Source of the DNA: Megalobrama amblycephala
Lineage: Eukaryota > Chordata > Actinopteri > Cypriniformes > Xenocyprididae
Direction: 5' to 3'
Assembly (NCBI RefSeq): GCF_018812025.1
Contig: NC_063045.1
Span: 62,005,339 to 62,069,338 of the forward strand
DNA: 64,000 bases
Shown: one piece after another, positions 22,624 to 34,377 of the stretch
Numbering within the stretch: the stretch's first letter is position 1
How the letters are laid out: each line of letters starts with the position of its first letter
Translations under genes and position numbers: made by a program
Notes under the pieces: generated by a model
Told to the model about the DNA's origin: nothing
The model's database searches: none
The model's input: only the letters and a program-made list of their open reading frames with translations

Positions 22624-23160
22624 TACAGTACAGTCCAAAAGTTTGGAACCACTAAGATTTTTAATGTTTTTAAAAGAAGTTTCGTCTGCTCACCAAGGCT
22701 ACATTTATTGAATTAAAAATACAGTAAAAAACAGTAATATTGTGAAATATTATTACAATTTAAAATAACTGTGTACAATTTAAATATATTTCACAAAGTA
22801 ATTTATTCCTGTGATGCAAAGCTGAATTTTCAGCATCATTACTCCAGTCTTCAGTGTCACATGATCCTTCAGAAATCATTCTAATATGCTGATCTGCTGC
22901 TCAAGAAACATTTAATGTGTACAATTGTACAAAACATTTGTGTACAATATTTTTTTTCAGGATTATTTGATGAATAGAAAGTTCAAAAGAACAGTGTTTA
23001 TCTGAAATCTAATCTTTTGTAACATTATAAATGTCTTTACTGCCACTTTTGATTGATTTAATGCATCCTTGCTGAATAAAAGTATTAATTTCTTGAATTT
23101 CTTTTCAAAAAAATAAAAATAAAAATTCTTACTGACCCCAAACTTTTGAACGGTAGTGTA
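22624..23160 (+). mobile_element. Family II element, full-length copy with unequal ends
   Basis: Left end ACAGTCCAAAAGTTTGGAAC; right end CCCCAAACTTTTGAACGGTA, closing GTGTA. The interior contains CTCACCAAGGCTACATTTAT, GCTGAATTTTCAGCATCATT, TGTCACATGATCCTTCAGAA and TTTAATGCATCCTTGCTGAA. The two ends are related but not matching TIRs (ACAGTCC versus CACTACCGTTC), so this looks like a mosaic of two subfamilies. No ORF. Confidence 0.8.
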
Positions 23161-23498
23161 TAATGCTACAGAAGCTTTGTATTTCAGATAAATGCTGTTC
23201 TTTTGAACTTTCTATTCATCAAGGAATCCTGAAAAAGTTTTCAACATTGAAAATAATCATACATGTTTATTGAGCAGCAAATCAGCATATTAGAATGATT
23301 TCTGAAGGATCATGTGACACTGAAGACTGGAGTAACGATGCTGAAAATTCAGCTTTGATCACAGGAATAAATTACTTTGTCAAATATATTCAAATAGTAC
23401 ACAGTTATTTTAAATTGTAATAATATTTCACAATATTACTGTTTTTTACTGTATTTTTAATTAAATAAATTTAGCCTAAACTTTTGGACTGTACTGTA
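23161..23498 (-). mobile_element. Family II element, inverted partner copy (head missing)
   Basis: Starts inside the element at TTTCAGATAAATGCTGTTCT and runs to CTAAACTTTTGGACTGTACT and GTA, the exact inverse of the left end at 22624. Together with 22624-23160 it forms an inverted pair with matching outer ends, flanked by (TA)n on both sides. Confidence 0.8.
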
Positions 23499-23513
23499 TA
23501 TATATATATATAT

Positions 23514-23662
23514 TCCCTAAAGAACCTTTCAGTGAACAGTCCTTAACAGAAATATTTTTTTTAGTCTAAAAATAATCTATAGAGGTTTTTTCCACGGTAA
23601 TGAACCTTTGGTGGAATAGAACCATCGATGCCGATGAAGAAGCTTCATTTTTCAGAGTGTAG
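23514..23662 (+). mobile_element. Fragment of an AAGAACCTTT-type repeat ending in AGAGTGTA
   Basis: Contains AAAGAACCTTTCAGTGAACA, TAATGAACCTTTGGTGGAAT and GAACCATCGATGCC, and ends TTTTTCAGAGTGTA. The end matches the terminal style of family I (TTTTAGAGTG plus TA). I associate the AAGAACC...GGAACCAT pattern with a common cyprinid repeat. The left end is not clear. Confidence 0.55.
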
Positions 23663-25137
23663 AGAGTATTATGAGCCGGACATGTTCTCGACAGGTTTGG
23701 TGAGATTCACCCAAAGCACCTCCCATGCCAGCAGTGACCTGTTTATCTCATTAATAGATGTTCGCTACAGGGCAACAAAATGCAAAGCAAGCAGGAAAAA
23801 TTAAAATCAAAACTATTCCCCCTTTAACCGTCTCGAGAGAGTCTCGTATCCTCCAGACATCAGTCAAGGAGAACACATCAGCAAATTAACAGCAATGCTA
23901 CTCGCACATAACCTGCAATAACACACTCAGATATCTGTGAAGGATGAATGATGAACGTCAGGCCTTGAGAACAGCAGCTCATTTAAAATAAAGTGTGTAA
24001 ACAAGAGCAACAACGAGGGGGAAAAAATCATTCTGTCCCGGAAACCTATTTTCACTGAACCAGAAGCCAAATGATTGAGATGAAGTACCACAGTAAATAT
24101 CCAATAAACTCACCCAGAGAGCTGCTAATGTAGATTACTGAAACAAAAACACCGGGAATCAATGCCTGACGATTGCCCAAGGAGCAGACAGCGCACGAGA
24201 CCTCCGCAAACACAAAAACAAAAGAGTGCTTTAATTCCGCTTTTGTTCTTTGTAAATCCAGACTCTCCACTGACCTCCTGCTGGGAGCGGGTGGAGACGC
24301 CGGGACGGGGGTTCGAACGCGCTCCTCAGATCCAGATACCAGGGACCCCTGCTCTGTTTCTGCCCGGGGTGACGGCAGCGCTCGCGGGGGTTTCTTTAGT
24401 ACCGACAGCGACCCTTTTACCCCAGACTGAACCTAAAAGTGAACAACTGCAAATGATAAAAAACATGTGTGTGTGAATCAACACTGAACTGAGCTGAATA
24501 ATGGCACTGTTGTAGAGCTGCTTATAGCTGAATTTACACCTCATATTTGATGAAGTTTGCATCATTTATTCTATTTATTTAACATTTTTTGTGTGAAGCT
24601 GCTTTGAAACGATCTGTATTGTATAAAGCACAATAGAAATGACTTGTATTACTTCAAATTAAAATGTGTGTATGGGCTGTGTATTCTTACAAACTCTGAA
24701 CTGTTTTCAAACAGGTATGTCAATCGAGCAGATAGCCCCGCCCCAAACTCACGTGATTGGTTGAGCCACAAATCGGAATGTTGCACCGCTCAAACAAACA
24801 CATCAGCGCTCTAAAAGTGTTACAGTGTTTCACACTTCAGGAATCAAACTACCAGTGACTGACTCTGAACTTTAAACTGACACACCACTAACTCTCTGAA
24901 CACCAAAAACATCACCTGAAAAGCTGAAGAACACTGTCAAGCTGTTGTGTTGACCCAAATATTAACATGAAAACACACTTACAGATAATCAAAGGGGAAT
25001 CAACGTGACGTTAGCGTTTTGCAGTGCAGCATCTTATCTCGCTGAGCTGTTTTCTGTAGCCGTGGCCTGAAGAAATCAAACACAATCACTCCAGATAAAA
25101 CACTATATATATGTATATTTATATATATATATATATA
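23663..25137. other. Single-copy block, no supportable gene
   Basis: About 1.5 kb, AT-rich except for 24255-24430, which is GC-rich and CpG-containing. Three overlapping open frames (24162-24476, 24173-24430, 24326-24565) cross it without recognisable domains. A GGGGTTCGAACGCG phrase at 24307 resembles a tRNA B box, but there is no matching A box or cloverleaf. A (TA)n stretch precedes the Tc1-like element. Confidence 0.4.
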
Positions 25138-25670
25138 CACTGCCCTCCAAAAGTTTGAAAACACCCCTGGCAAAGTGTGGTTTTGGACGATATCAGCATA
25201 AATCCATATCATTTTTTGGTGCAAATATATTAAAGTAACTTGACATTATCATTGAAGACCAGCAATAATAATTTTCATTTTGATTACATAATAATGGCAA
25301 TATATACATGTCAAAGTCAGACATGCCCCTTTGCCAGCTGTGATGCTGGTTACTGGTTTAAACTTGGTTTGTAAAAGATTTTTGGGTCAGCACACCTTAA
25401 TATCTTCAACAATTGATTGCCAATTAAGTTTAGAATACAATGAACCAATCAGAACCCAGTTTAGGTCAGATAGCTGCTAATGCTGGATATTTTGATGAAT
25501 CGAAAATTTACGTTTTTTCTATGTATAAACTGTTTATGTAATAAAATATGTTTTCATAGTTTGTGTTGTCCCTTATCAGTGCAAAATTATCACAAATTAA
25601 AAAGGATTCATGCCAATATTGTCCAAAACCCCACTTTTCTAGGCCGTTTCCAAACTTTTGAAGGGCAGTG
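25138..25670. mobile_element. Tc1-like non-autonomous element, 533 bp, TA-flanked
   Basis: Left CACTGCCCTCCAAAAGTTTG and right CAAACTTTTGAAGGGCAGTG are inverted. Pairing extends about 68 bases inward (TGTGGTTTTGGACGATATCA versus CAATATTGTCCAAAACCCCA). TA lies immediately outside both ends (25136-25137 and 25671-25672). The 400-base interior has no transposase frame, so it is a deletion derivative or MITE. TIR sequence and TA duplication fit Tc1/mariner. Confidence 0.88.
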
Positions 25671-25677
25671 TAAGTAT

Positions 25678-25679
25678 AT

Positions 25680-25751
<72 letters not shown>

Positions 25752-25820
25752 AATACATTATAGATATACATACACTGTATATACTATATATATATATGTA
25801 TATGTATGTATATACGCATA
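25678..25820. repeat. (TG)n(TA)n microsatellite cluster
   Basis: GTGTGTGTAT followed by an AT run from 25689 to 25745, then interrupted TATATATGTATATGTATG to 25820. Frames reading YIYIYI come from this run. Confidence 0.9.
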
Positions 25821-27262
25821 TTTGTGTGCAAAGATTATAATTTCAGAAAAATGTGTCATATCTTTCAGTAACTGCTCGATTCAGTTCAGTAAAGGATTTG
25901 TTAGATTGATTTAAACCAGTAACTCATCTTTTTGAGCCAATCAGTAAAATTAATTGTTGGTTGTTCGTGAATCAGCTACACTGAACACATTCTATGTTTT
26001 CTATATTCACTAAAAAAGAAGCGGCTGATAAGAGTTATATGTTGGTGAATCGATCTACGCTGGCTGTGTTGTATTTTCGTTTAAGAGTGCAACCCGCAAA
26101 GACATCTGAATAAAAAGGTTTCTTGCCATTTATTTCCACTCATTGTCTGTTTGCTGCAAAACATTCAATACGGTCACAGTATAAATCACATTCACAACTA
26201 AAATAGAATTTTTCATTTTTTTTGGTGAAATGGAAACTAAAATAAAAAGTCTCTAATTTGTGCACAGTGTGACCATGAAGCAAATAAACACATTTTCTGT
26301 TTGTATCTTCTGTGCAGTCATTTCTCTCTGTCTCTGTAAGCTTTTGAATGATTTTCTATGACTGCAGAAGAAAGAGCTTCTCTAAGCCTGCGAAATGAAA
26401 AGCTACTTGAGTGGAAGGGGGGAGGTTGATTATATTTTGAAAAAATGTTTATTTCAGCCATGCATCATTAAATGCAACCGCTAACAGCACAGGGATTTTT
26501 ATCCACAACTCAGATGGAAACAATTGAAGTTGTGTATGATGGTGGACCCCATCAATAAACAGCACACAGACTCGTACCCCTGCTGTTCTCAGTCCATAAT
26601 TATTACTGTTCGGATGGAAGCAGAGAAACTGTACAAAGATTTTTTTCTGTTTATCTACAGTGACCTACTTTCAGTCTGGTTTAAAGTAAAGCCCTCATAC
26701 ATAGAAACTATTTCACTTTATATTTGGAAGTTACTTATTTGTTTTGCAACTCAATCCTGTGATGTGGATCACCGCTCCACGCTGTCCCACACCTCTCGGT
26801 GACGAGCGGCAGAAGTCGTCGTGTAGCTACAATGCAAATATTGTTCATCTCGGTTTCATTGACATTGTTGCTGCACTTAAGAGCCGACATTCGATCTCCT
26901 GCAAAGCAGAAGGGTTTCAACCTCGGCTGGAGGGGCGGTTTACTGCTCTTCCAGTATTACAGGGCGCGCTTTAAGAGCCCGGGGCCCGGGGTGATTTAGA
27001 TAGGGTTCCTTTACCCAGAGGTGTTAAATTCAAAACCGCATTTATTACAGTGAAAAACACTTTTCTTTCGACATCTGCTCACTTAACGTTAATTATAGTG
27101 CCCCTCCTCTGCGCTGCCATTATGAGGCTTAAGATTCCCAATTCCTGCAGTCAACAGAACAATAGAGGTGGAGCTGTTGGAGAGGTGGGGAACTATAAAA
27201 ACTGATAGTGTTTCATTACTGTCCAGTGACAAACTCTCCAAAAGATTCATAAAACACAAAGG
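25821..27262. other. Single-copy block, partly high complexity
   Basis: About 1.4 kb. 25821-26500 is AT-rich. 26740-27030 is balanced to GC-rich, with a GGGCCCGGGG stretch at about 26980. Short open frames at 26524-26802, 26744-26974 and 26799-26999 overlap in different frames with no recognisable domain. Possible regulatory sequence; no gene is called. Confidence 0.4.
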
Positions 27263-28156
27263 TTTTAAAGTGGTCATGACATTTAATATGTTTCTTGAAG
27301 TTCACTTATAAAGTTAATAAAGTTTTTTGCAGACACACAAAAAACAAACAAATATATATGAGGAAAAACAATTATTTTCAACCTTCATTCTGAGCCTCTG
27401 TCTGAAATGATCCGTTTTTAAGGTGCGGCTCCTTTAAGACGTGTCAGTAAAAGGCCACTGTTGTGATTGGCTAACGTCACTGCATAGGAAACAGTATCAC
27501 ATGAGTAAGTGTATTATCCATTACGAAACCATTTACTTACGATTTGTGAGTATTAGAGATTACAAAACAATCTGCCGTCAAATGCTCCGAACAAACATCT
27601 AATCCTCCGAGGTGATCCGGGACGCCATTAAAATGAACCATCCACTTGTTCCTGACGCTGGGATCCTTCTTAAGTCTGTACGGAGATGCAAATGAGCTGT
27701 TTAAACAGGACGCATGAAAGCGGATGTTCTTTCATTTGTCCTGTTGTCGACAGACTCAAGCGTGTGGAGCTTGTCAGAAACTGAACACACATCTGTATAC
27801 TGTATCAGTGTAGACAGTGTCAGAGATTATAATGGGTTCTGTTTGCTTTCGACGTGACGCTCACATCCAGTGTAGGCAAATGTCAGCCGTTAAGCGAATG
27901 AACTACAGTGGGCGTGGCCTATGGTGTGATGATGTATAACTATTCGATGTCTTGCTCTGGAGGCGGGCATATGCAAATTAATTTTCCGTGTGACATCACA
28001 AATCACCCAATATCGAAATGAGCCATTTTTGGAGCTTGCTTAAATAAATCCTACATTTATAATGAGGAGGACGTTTTAAGCTCTGAAATTTGCAGTATGT
28101 TTTAATGGTACAAAGATCAAGGCAAATTTGACTTCTCATGTCATGACCCCTTTAAG
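27263..28156. mobile_element. TIR element with TTAA-type ends (Kolobok/T2-like)
   Basis: Left end TTTTAAAGTGGTCATGACAT and right end ATGTCATGACCCCTTTAA are inverted repeats bounded by TTAA. The TTAAAGGGG terminus matches the TTAAAGGRR signature described for T2/Kolobok-type elements. The ~890-base interior holds short high-GC segments (27590-27730) but no long frame, so it is non-autonomous. The superfamily is an inference from the ends only. Confidence 0.65.
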
Positions 28157-28435
28157 AAAAGTGCAATGCTGTGATTTGAGCGAGTCTGAAGAGGTTTTAT
28201 GTAAGTGAAAATTTAGATCAAGTTTCTTGGAATGATTATCATCAGTTGAGTTTACTGAAACACTCTTTGAAAACAAAACTCAAGTTTCCTTAAATCATGT
28301 GCTGTTGAGGAGAGAGTGCTGGTGTTTTTCTAAGTGATCACATGCATCATTTTCACCTGCTAGACCAGAAAACAGCTGAAAAAATCCAACAGATGTACAC
28401 TGAACAAAGACCCAAGCCACATCTACAGACCAGAA
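28157..28435. other. Single-copy spacer
   Basis: Short unremarkable sequence leading into the 21-bp minisatellite. No gene, RNA or repeat signal was seen. Confidence 0.5.
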
Positions 28436-29362
28436 GATCACTGAACACTCTAGCAACCACTCAGAACACCCTAGCAACCAACCAGGGTACCTTAGCAACC
28501 ACTCAGAACACCCTAACAACAAAACTGAGTTCCCTAGCAACCATGCAGATTAACCTAGCAACTACCCAGAACACCCTAACAACCACCCAGTGTACCTTAA
28601 CAACCACTCAAAACACCCTAGCAACAAACCTGAATTCTCTAGCAACCACACTGAGTACCCTAGCAAACATGCAGATCACCATAGCAACTACCCAGAACAC
28701 CCTAGCAACTAACCAGGGTAGCTTAACAACCACTCAGAACACCTTAATAACAAATCTGAGTTCCCTAACAACCACACTGAGTACCCTAGCAACCATGTAG
28801 ATTACCATAGCAACTACCCAGAACACCCTAGCAACTAACCAGGGTAGCTTAGCAACCACTCAAAACACCCTAACAACAAATCTGAGTTCCCTAGCAACCA
28901 CACTGAGTACCCTAGCAACTAGCCAGAACACCCTAACAACCACCCGGTGTACCTTAACAACTACTCAAAAAACACCCTAACAAGAATCCTGAGTTCTTTA
29001 GCAACCGCACTGAGTACCCTAGCAACCACCCAGAACACCCTAGCAACAAACCTGAGTTCCCTACCAACCAACCAGAGTACCCTAGCAACCACTCAGAACA
29101 CCCTAGCAACTAACCATGGTACCTTAGCAACCACTCAAAACACCCTACAACAACACCAGAACACCCTAGCAACAAACCTGAGTTCCCTAGCAGCCACACT
29201 GAGTACCCTAGCAACCATGCAGATCAACCTAGCAACCACGAAGATCACCCTAGAAACCACCCAGTAGCAACCACTCAAAGTACTCTAGCAACCACCCAGA
29301 ACACACTTGCAGCCACCCAGAGCTCCCTAGCATCCACCCAGAACACCCTAGCAACTACTCAA
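28436..29362 (+). repeat. 21-bp minisatellite (CCTAGCAACCAC type)
   Basis: Units read ACCCTAGCAACCACTCAGA with alternates ACAAACCTGAGTTCC and ACCAGGGTACC, at 21-base spacing. Because 21 is a multiple of 3, long frames stay open (28342-28800 and 28947-29267, TLATTQN heptads), which I treat as artefacts. Fragments of the same unit lie at 34422-34442, 37203-37270 and 50130-50172. Confidence 0.88.
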
Positions 29363-30382
29363 AGGAATAACACCACTTATAACTGCATTTTGACATTTTC
29401 TAAATAAAACGTGAGAGATCTGATATTTAACTTGCATCTAGTTAAATATTTCTCTTCTAATCTGTCATACTGTATTCATCACACTGCAGCAGAAATGAGA
29501 TGATATTACTTTTTGGCTTCTTTGATGTAAATTCAGCCATTGTGAGTTTATATCCAGCGCTCCTGTCTGTGGAATTTCCAGATGGAATCACAGTAATTGA
29601 CACGGAGCAAAAGCTGGTTTTGTGTCCCCAGGGAGGAGAGCGTGAGGGCTTTGGGTTAAAGTCTGGTTTTAAACAGGACTTATGAAGTGGAGGAGGGGGT
29701 TTGCAGACGATCCCTCAGGTGAGCTCTACAGGGAAGCTGCTCGGAGCAACCGAAGGTTCTGATGCCGGAGAAAGGGAAACATATGTCAGCAGTGTGAATC
29801 TAGTGATCCTCGTGAATCATCTCACAGGAGAACAGTAGCTGCAGTTCAACCGCCGAACACCATAATTATGCGGCACTTCAAGCAGTGACGATGGGAATTT
29901 TCTGATGATTCATTAGCTAGAGAACAAAACCGGCCTGAACCTGCAGGTCCACCTCGCTCTGTCAACAGAGCTGCTGCGACTTGCCCTGTAAGTCATTTCA
30001 TGTAATTTTGTGGTAATCCTAGAAGGCTGAATGGAGCATTTTTCTCTTGTGGTTAAAGGTGTAATGGTCCCATCAGTCTGAAAGCACTCAATTTTCATTC
30101 CATCTTCGAACACCTGGAGTGTGTCTTTGCGAAGGGCATCACTTGTGCGAACAATAGGGAGTATGTCAACAACCTTTCACAGAAAAGGCATATTTATATC
30201 CGTTTCAGAGCAACAAAGACATACTGGTGTTTTTCTGGATGTTCTCGCGCTGACGAACGCTATCACATCATGTTCTTATTTAGTACGCTTCGCACACGAC
30301 ACCTATCAGAACTCTCGACATGGTCAAAGCTAGAAGAATATATTGTGTAAAGAATAACTAACGATCGGGCTGTTGAATTATT
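29363..30382. other. Single-copy block, candidate regulatory DNA
   Basis: About 1 kb of mostly high-complexity sequence, best at 29570-30330. Short frames on both strands (29500-29685, 29913-30113, 30121-30333) show no domain. No repeat structure is visible. Confidence 0.4.
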
Positions 30383-31651
30383 ATGTTGGCTTGACGAAGC
30401 CAACATACTGATCTACTATTTAAGCTGCTTCTTCGTTTTCTTCTTCTGAGACAAAATTTAGGGCTTTACAACCACCAAACTCGGCTCAGACCTTCAGACG
30501 GACTTATGACTTTCATTAAACGGATGATCAAAACTACAGTCCCATAGACTTTCATTGAGGGGGTCAAAACTTTTGTACAATAAGACTTATCAAGTATTTA
30601 AGCTGTCACTAACAAAGCTTAAGGACTATCCTAGGACAGAATGCTAAAACGTACTAACAACATGCTAATTAAATCTAGCAATGTGCTAAATCATGTTAGC
30701 AATGTGTCAAATCATGCTAGAACCATGATAACTGTGTGCTAAATCACACTAACAACATGTTAAAACATACTAGTAACATGCTAATCATGCTGACAACATG
30801 TTAAATAATGCTAGCAATGTTAGAAAATGCTCATCCTCCTAGCAGCATGTTAAATCATGCTAGCAATGTTAGCAAACATGCTAATGATGCTGACAACATG
30901 TTAAAACATGCTAGCAACATGTTAAATCATGCTAGCAATGTTATCAACATGCTAATGATGTTAACATCATGCTAATCATGCTGACAAAATGTTAAAGTAT
31001 GTCAGCAATGTGTTAAAACATGCAAGCAAACATGCTAAAACATGATAGCAGAATGCTAATCATGCTAGTAACAATTCATGCTATCAATGTGCTAAATCGT
31101 GTTATGAACATGCTAATTAATGCTAGCAATGTTAAAAAATGCTAACAACATGCTAATCATGCTGACACGTTAGCAAACACGCTAATGATGCTAACAACAT
31201 GTTATCAAAATGCTAATGATGTTTCCAACATGTTAGCAACATGTTAATCACACTGACAAAATGTTAAAACATGTTATCAATGTGTTAAAACATGTTAGCA
31301 GCATGCTAATAATGCTGACAACATGTTAAAACATGCAAGCAACATGTTAACAAATATGCTAATTATGCTAGCAACATGCTAATGATGTTAATAACATGTA
31401 GCAAATGTTTAACGTGTTAAAACATGCTAGCGAAAATGCTAAATCATGTTAACAGAATGCTAATCATGTTAACAACATAATTCATGCTATGAAAATGCTA
31501 ATTCATGCTACTAACGTTTAAACATGCTAGTAACATGCTAATCATGCTGACAACGTTAAAACATGCTAAAACATGTTAAATCATGCTATAAACATGCTTA
31601 TCCATGCTAGCAAAGTTCAAACTTTCAGAGAAGGCTTTGTCAAGCCAACAT
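30383..31651. mobile_element. Hairpin-ended TIR element with internal 20-21 bp array
   Basis: Left end ATGTTGGCTTGACGAAGCC and right end GGCTTTGTCAAGCCAACAT are inverted repeats. Each end also holds a small hairpin (TTGGCTT-GACG-AAGCCAA left, GGCTT-TGTC-AAGCC right). 30640-31620 is a degenerate tandem array of CATGCTAGCAACATGCTAAT-type units with period near 20-21. No ORF. A related end (TTGGCTTGACCAAGCC) is at 56732 and a weaker one at 52767. Confidence 0.8.
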
Positions 31652-32579
31652 CAAAATTTTTTTACAAACTTTACTCAGCTAGTTAGAAAATAATGCTTAT
31701 TAGTTTATTTAGAACTACTAATGGAGGCTTGAGCCACTGTAGGCTGTGAGGACCTTTTAAATCACTGAAATCATTTGGCGAAGTGATATAGAACTGTAAT
31801 GTGGTCAAGACCTGCCTGGAACTACTTGCGTTTCCCTGAAAATATTGCACACCTTAGAATCAGATTCAAGCATTCAACAGTCCTGTAGTATAACTAAATA
31901 TATTATAGTGTTATCTTATTGTTATTTTCCAATCAAGGAGCTCTTAAATTCAACATAAATTCACAAACCCATTTTACAAAACTCTCACACTTTCTGACTA
32001 ATATATATCCAGACACCAGATGGATTGAAACATCACCGTGGTGCATTTTGCTTTCTCATAGAGGGCAGAGGATGATGGGAAAACTATCGAGCGGCATTAA
32101 CTGTGAGCTCCTGGCTGCATGGAAGCACAGAGAGAATATTATGATGTTTACTGTAATGCCTGCTACCATTCATATTCCATATCAGCGTGTGCAGAGACAA
32201 TCAGAGGGCTTGTGGAGCACTTCAAAGCGTGTGTGAGGAGTGCAGAGGGCGACCGCGAGCATTCAGTGTCACTCAAGATACTGTACAACCCCTCTGTAAA
32301 CAACCGCAGGAAAGACACGGAGACGAGCCGCTGTTCTGGCACCATTAAAATTGAATTGTTTCCGAGGGAACAGGCGTGAGGAAACGAGAGCGGAAATACC
32401 GAAAGAAAACACGTTTGATCAAAGGTAACGTATACTCTGTTCCAAAAACTAGCAGAGTTGCCTATTAAGGAAACATCCTAACTGAAATGAATGCTCTACG
32501 TAGGCTAGTTTGACGTTGCTAAGACAACATGATACTTTAATAAGTATAAAAACACACACACAAATGTTAATATACAGTA
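31652..32579. other. High-complexity single-copy block, candidate CNE
   Basis: Sequence from 31990 to 32400 is repeat-free. Overlapping plus-strand frames (31919-32236, 32119-32379) and a minus-strand frame have no recognisable domain and disagree in frame. CNE or intron content is more likely than a gene. Confidence 0.4.
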
Positions 32580-34375
32580 CACTCTAAAAATGCTGGGTTA
32601 AAAACAACCAAAGGTGGTTTGAAAATGAACAAACCCTGTGAAATGGGTTATTCTAACCTAGCGATTCTGTTGTTTTAACCCAACGAATTGGTTGTTTTAA
32701 CCCAGTGAATTGGTTGTTTTAACCCAGCGAATGGGTTGTTCGAACCCAGCGGTTGGGTTAAATGATTGTCCAGAGAATTGATTGTTTTTACCCAGCGAAT
32801 GGGTTGTTTTAACCCAGCGAAGGGGTTGTTTTAACCCAGCAAATGGGTTGTTTTAACCCAGCAAATGGGTTGTTTTAACCCAGCGAAGGGGTTGTTTTAA
32901 CCCAGTGAATTGGGTTGTTTTAACCCAGCAAATGGGTTGTTTTAACCCAGTGAATTGGGCTGTTTTAACCCAGCAAATGGGTTGTTTTAACCCAGTGAAT
33001 TGGGCTGTTTTAACCCAGCAAATGGGTTGTTTCAACCCAGCAAATGGGTTGTTTTAACCCAGCGAAGGGGTTGTTTTAACCCAGTGAATTGGGTTGTTTT
33101 AACCCAGCAAATGGGTTGTTTTAACCCAGTGAATTGGGCTGTTTTAACCCAGCAAATGGGTTGTTTTAACCCAGTGAATTGGGCTGTTTTAACCCAGCAA
33201 TTGGGTTGTTTTAACCCAGCAAATGGGTTGTTTTAACCCAGCAAAGGGGTTGTTTTAACCCAGAGAATGGGTTGTTTTTACCCAGCGAATGGGTTGTTTT
33301 TAACCCAGCGGTTGGGTTAAATGTTTGCCCAGAGAATTGATTGTTTTAACCCAGCAAATTGGTTGTTTTAACTCAGTGAATTGGGTTGTTTTAACCCAGC
33401 AGTTGGGTTAAATGTTTGCCCAGAGAATTGATTGTTTTAACCCAGCGAATGGGTTGTTTTAACCCAGTGAATTGGGTTGTTTTAACCCAGCGGTTGGGTT
33501 AAATGTTTGCCCAGAGAATTGATTGTTTTAACCCAGTGAATTGATTGTTGTAACCCAGCGAATGGGTTCTTTTAACCCAGTGAATTGGTTGTTTTAACCC
33601 AGCGAATGGGTTGTTTTAACCCAGTGAATTGGGTTGTTTTAACCCAGCGATTTGGGTTGTTTTAACCCAACGAATTGGTTGTTTCAACCCAGAGAATTGG
33701 TTGTTTTAACCCAGCAAATTGGGTTGTTTTAAACCAGTGAATTTTTAGTTTTAACCCAGCGGTTGGGTTAAATGTTTGCCCAGAGAATTGATTGTTTTAA
33801 CCCAGTGAATTGATTGTTGTAACCCAGCGAATGGGTTGTTTTAACCCAGTGAATTGGGTTGTTTTAACCCAACGAATTGGTTGTTTCAACCCAGAGAATT
33901 GGTAGTTTTAACCCAGCAAATTGGGTTGTTTTAAACCAGTGAATTTTTTGTTTTAACCCAGCAGTTGGGTTAAATGTTTGCCCAGCGAATTGATTGTTTT
34001 AACCCAGTGAATTGGTCATTTTAACCCAGAGAATTGGGTTGTTTTAAACCAGTGAATTTTTTGTTTTAACCCAGAAAATGTTTTTTTTTTTTTTTTATCC
34101 CAGAGGTTGGGTTAAATGTTTGCTCAGTGAATTGGTTGTTTTTAACCCAGTGAATGTGTCTGATTTTTAATTTCCAACTATTTTGTGTTCATTTTAACCC
34201 AGCCATATAGTCATTTTTAAACAATAGTTGAGTTAAATAAAACTGCCCAGCAGGTTGAGCAAACATTCAACCCAACCGCTGGGTAAAACAAACTAACCGC
34301 TGAGTTGTCCATTTTCAATCGCTGTCCATTTTCAACCCAACTTGGGTTGTTTTTAACCCAGCATTTTTTAGAGTG
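32580..34375 (-). mobile_element. Family I TIR element, complete copy (1.8 kb)
   Basis: Left CACTCTAAAAATGCTGGGTT and right AACCCAGCATTTTTTAGAGTG-type ends, flanked by TA at 32578-32579 and 34376-34377. The interior is ~22-bp units TTGTTTTAACCCAGCGAAT with periodic GTTGGGTTAAATGTTTGCCC blocks (about 33310, 33402, 33492, 33762 and 33964). The asymmetric subterminal block near 34180-34260 is shared with the copy at 1-604, giving the reverse orientation to 3199-5630. Frames such as GLKQPICWVKT derive from the unit. Confidence 0.88.
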
Positions 34376-34377
34376 TA

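Noticed and set aside
24290..24330. tRNA-like B box (GGGTTCGAACGC)
   Set aside because: No A box at the right distance and no acceptor stem pairing; surrounding sequence does not fold as a cloverleaf.
25138..25670. Possible Tc1 transposase remnant
   Set aside because: The interior has no frame or motif resembling a transposase; only the TIRs support Tc1 affinity.
28342..29267. Threonine-rich repeat protein (NTLATTQ) of 152 and 106 codons
   Set aside because: The 21-bp minisatellite gives a period of seven codons; no signal peptide, no flanking exons, frame broken between the two pieces.
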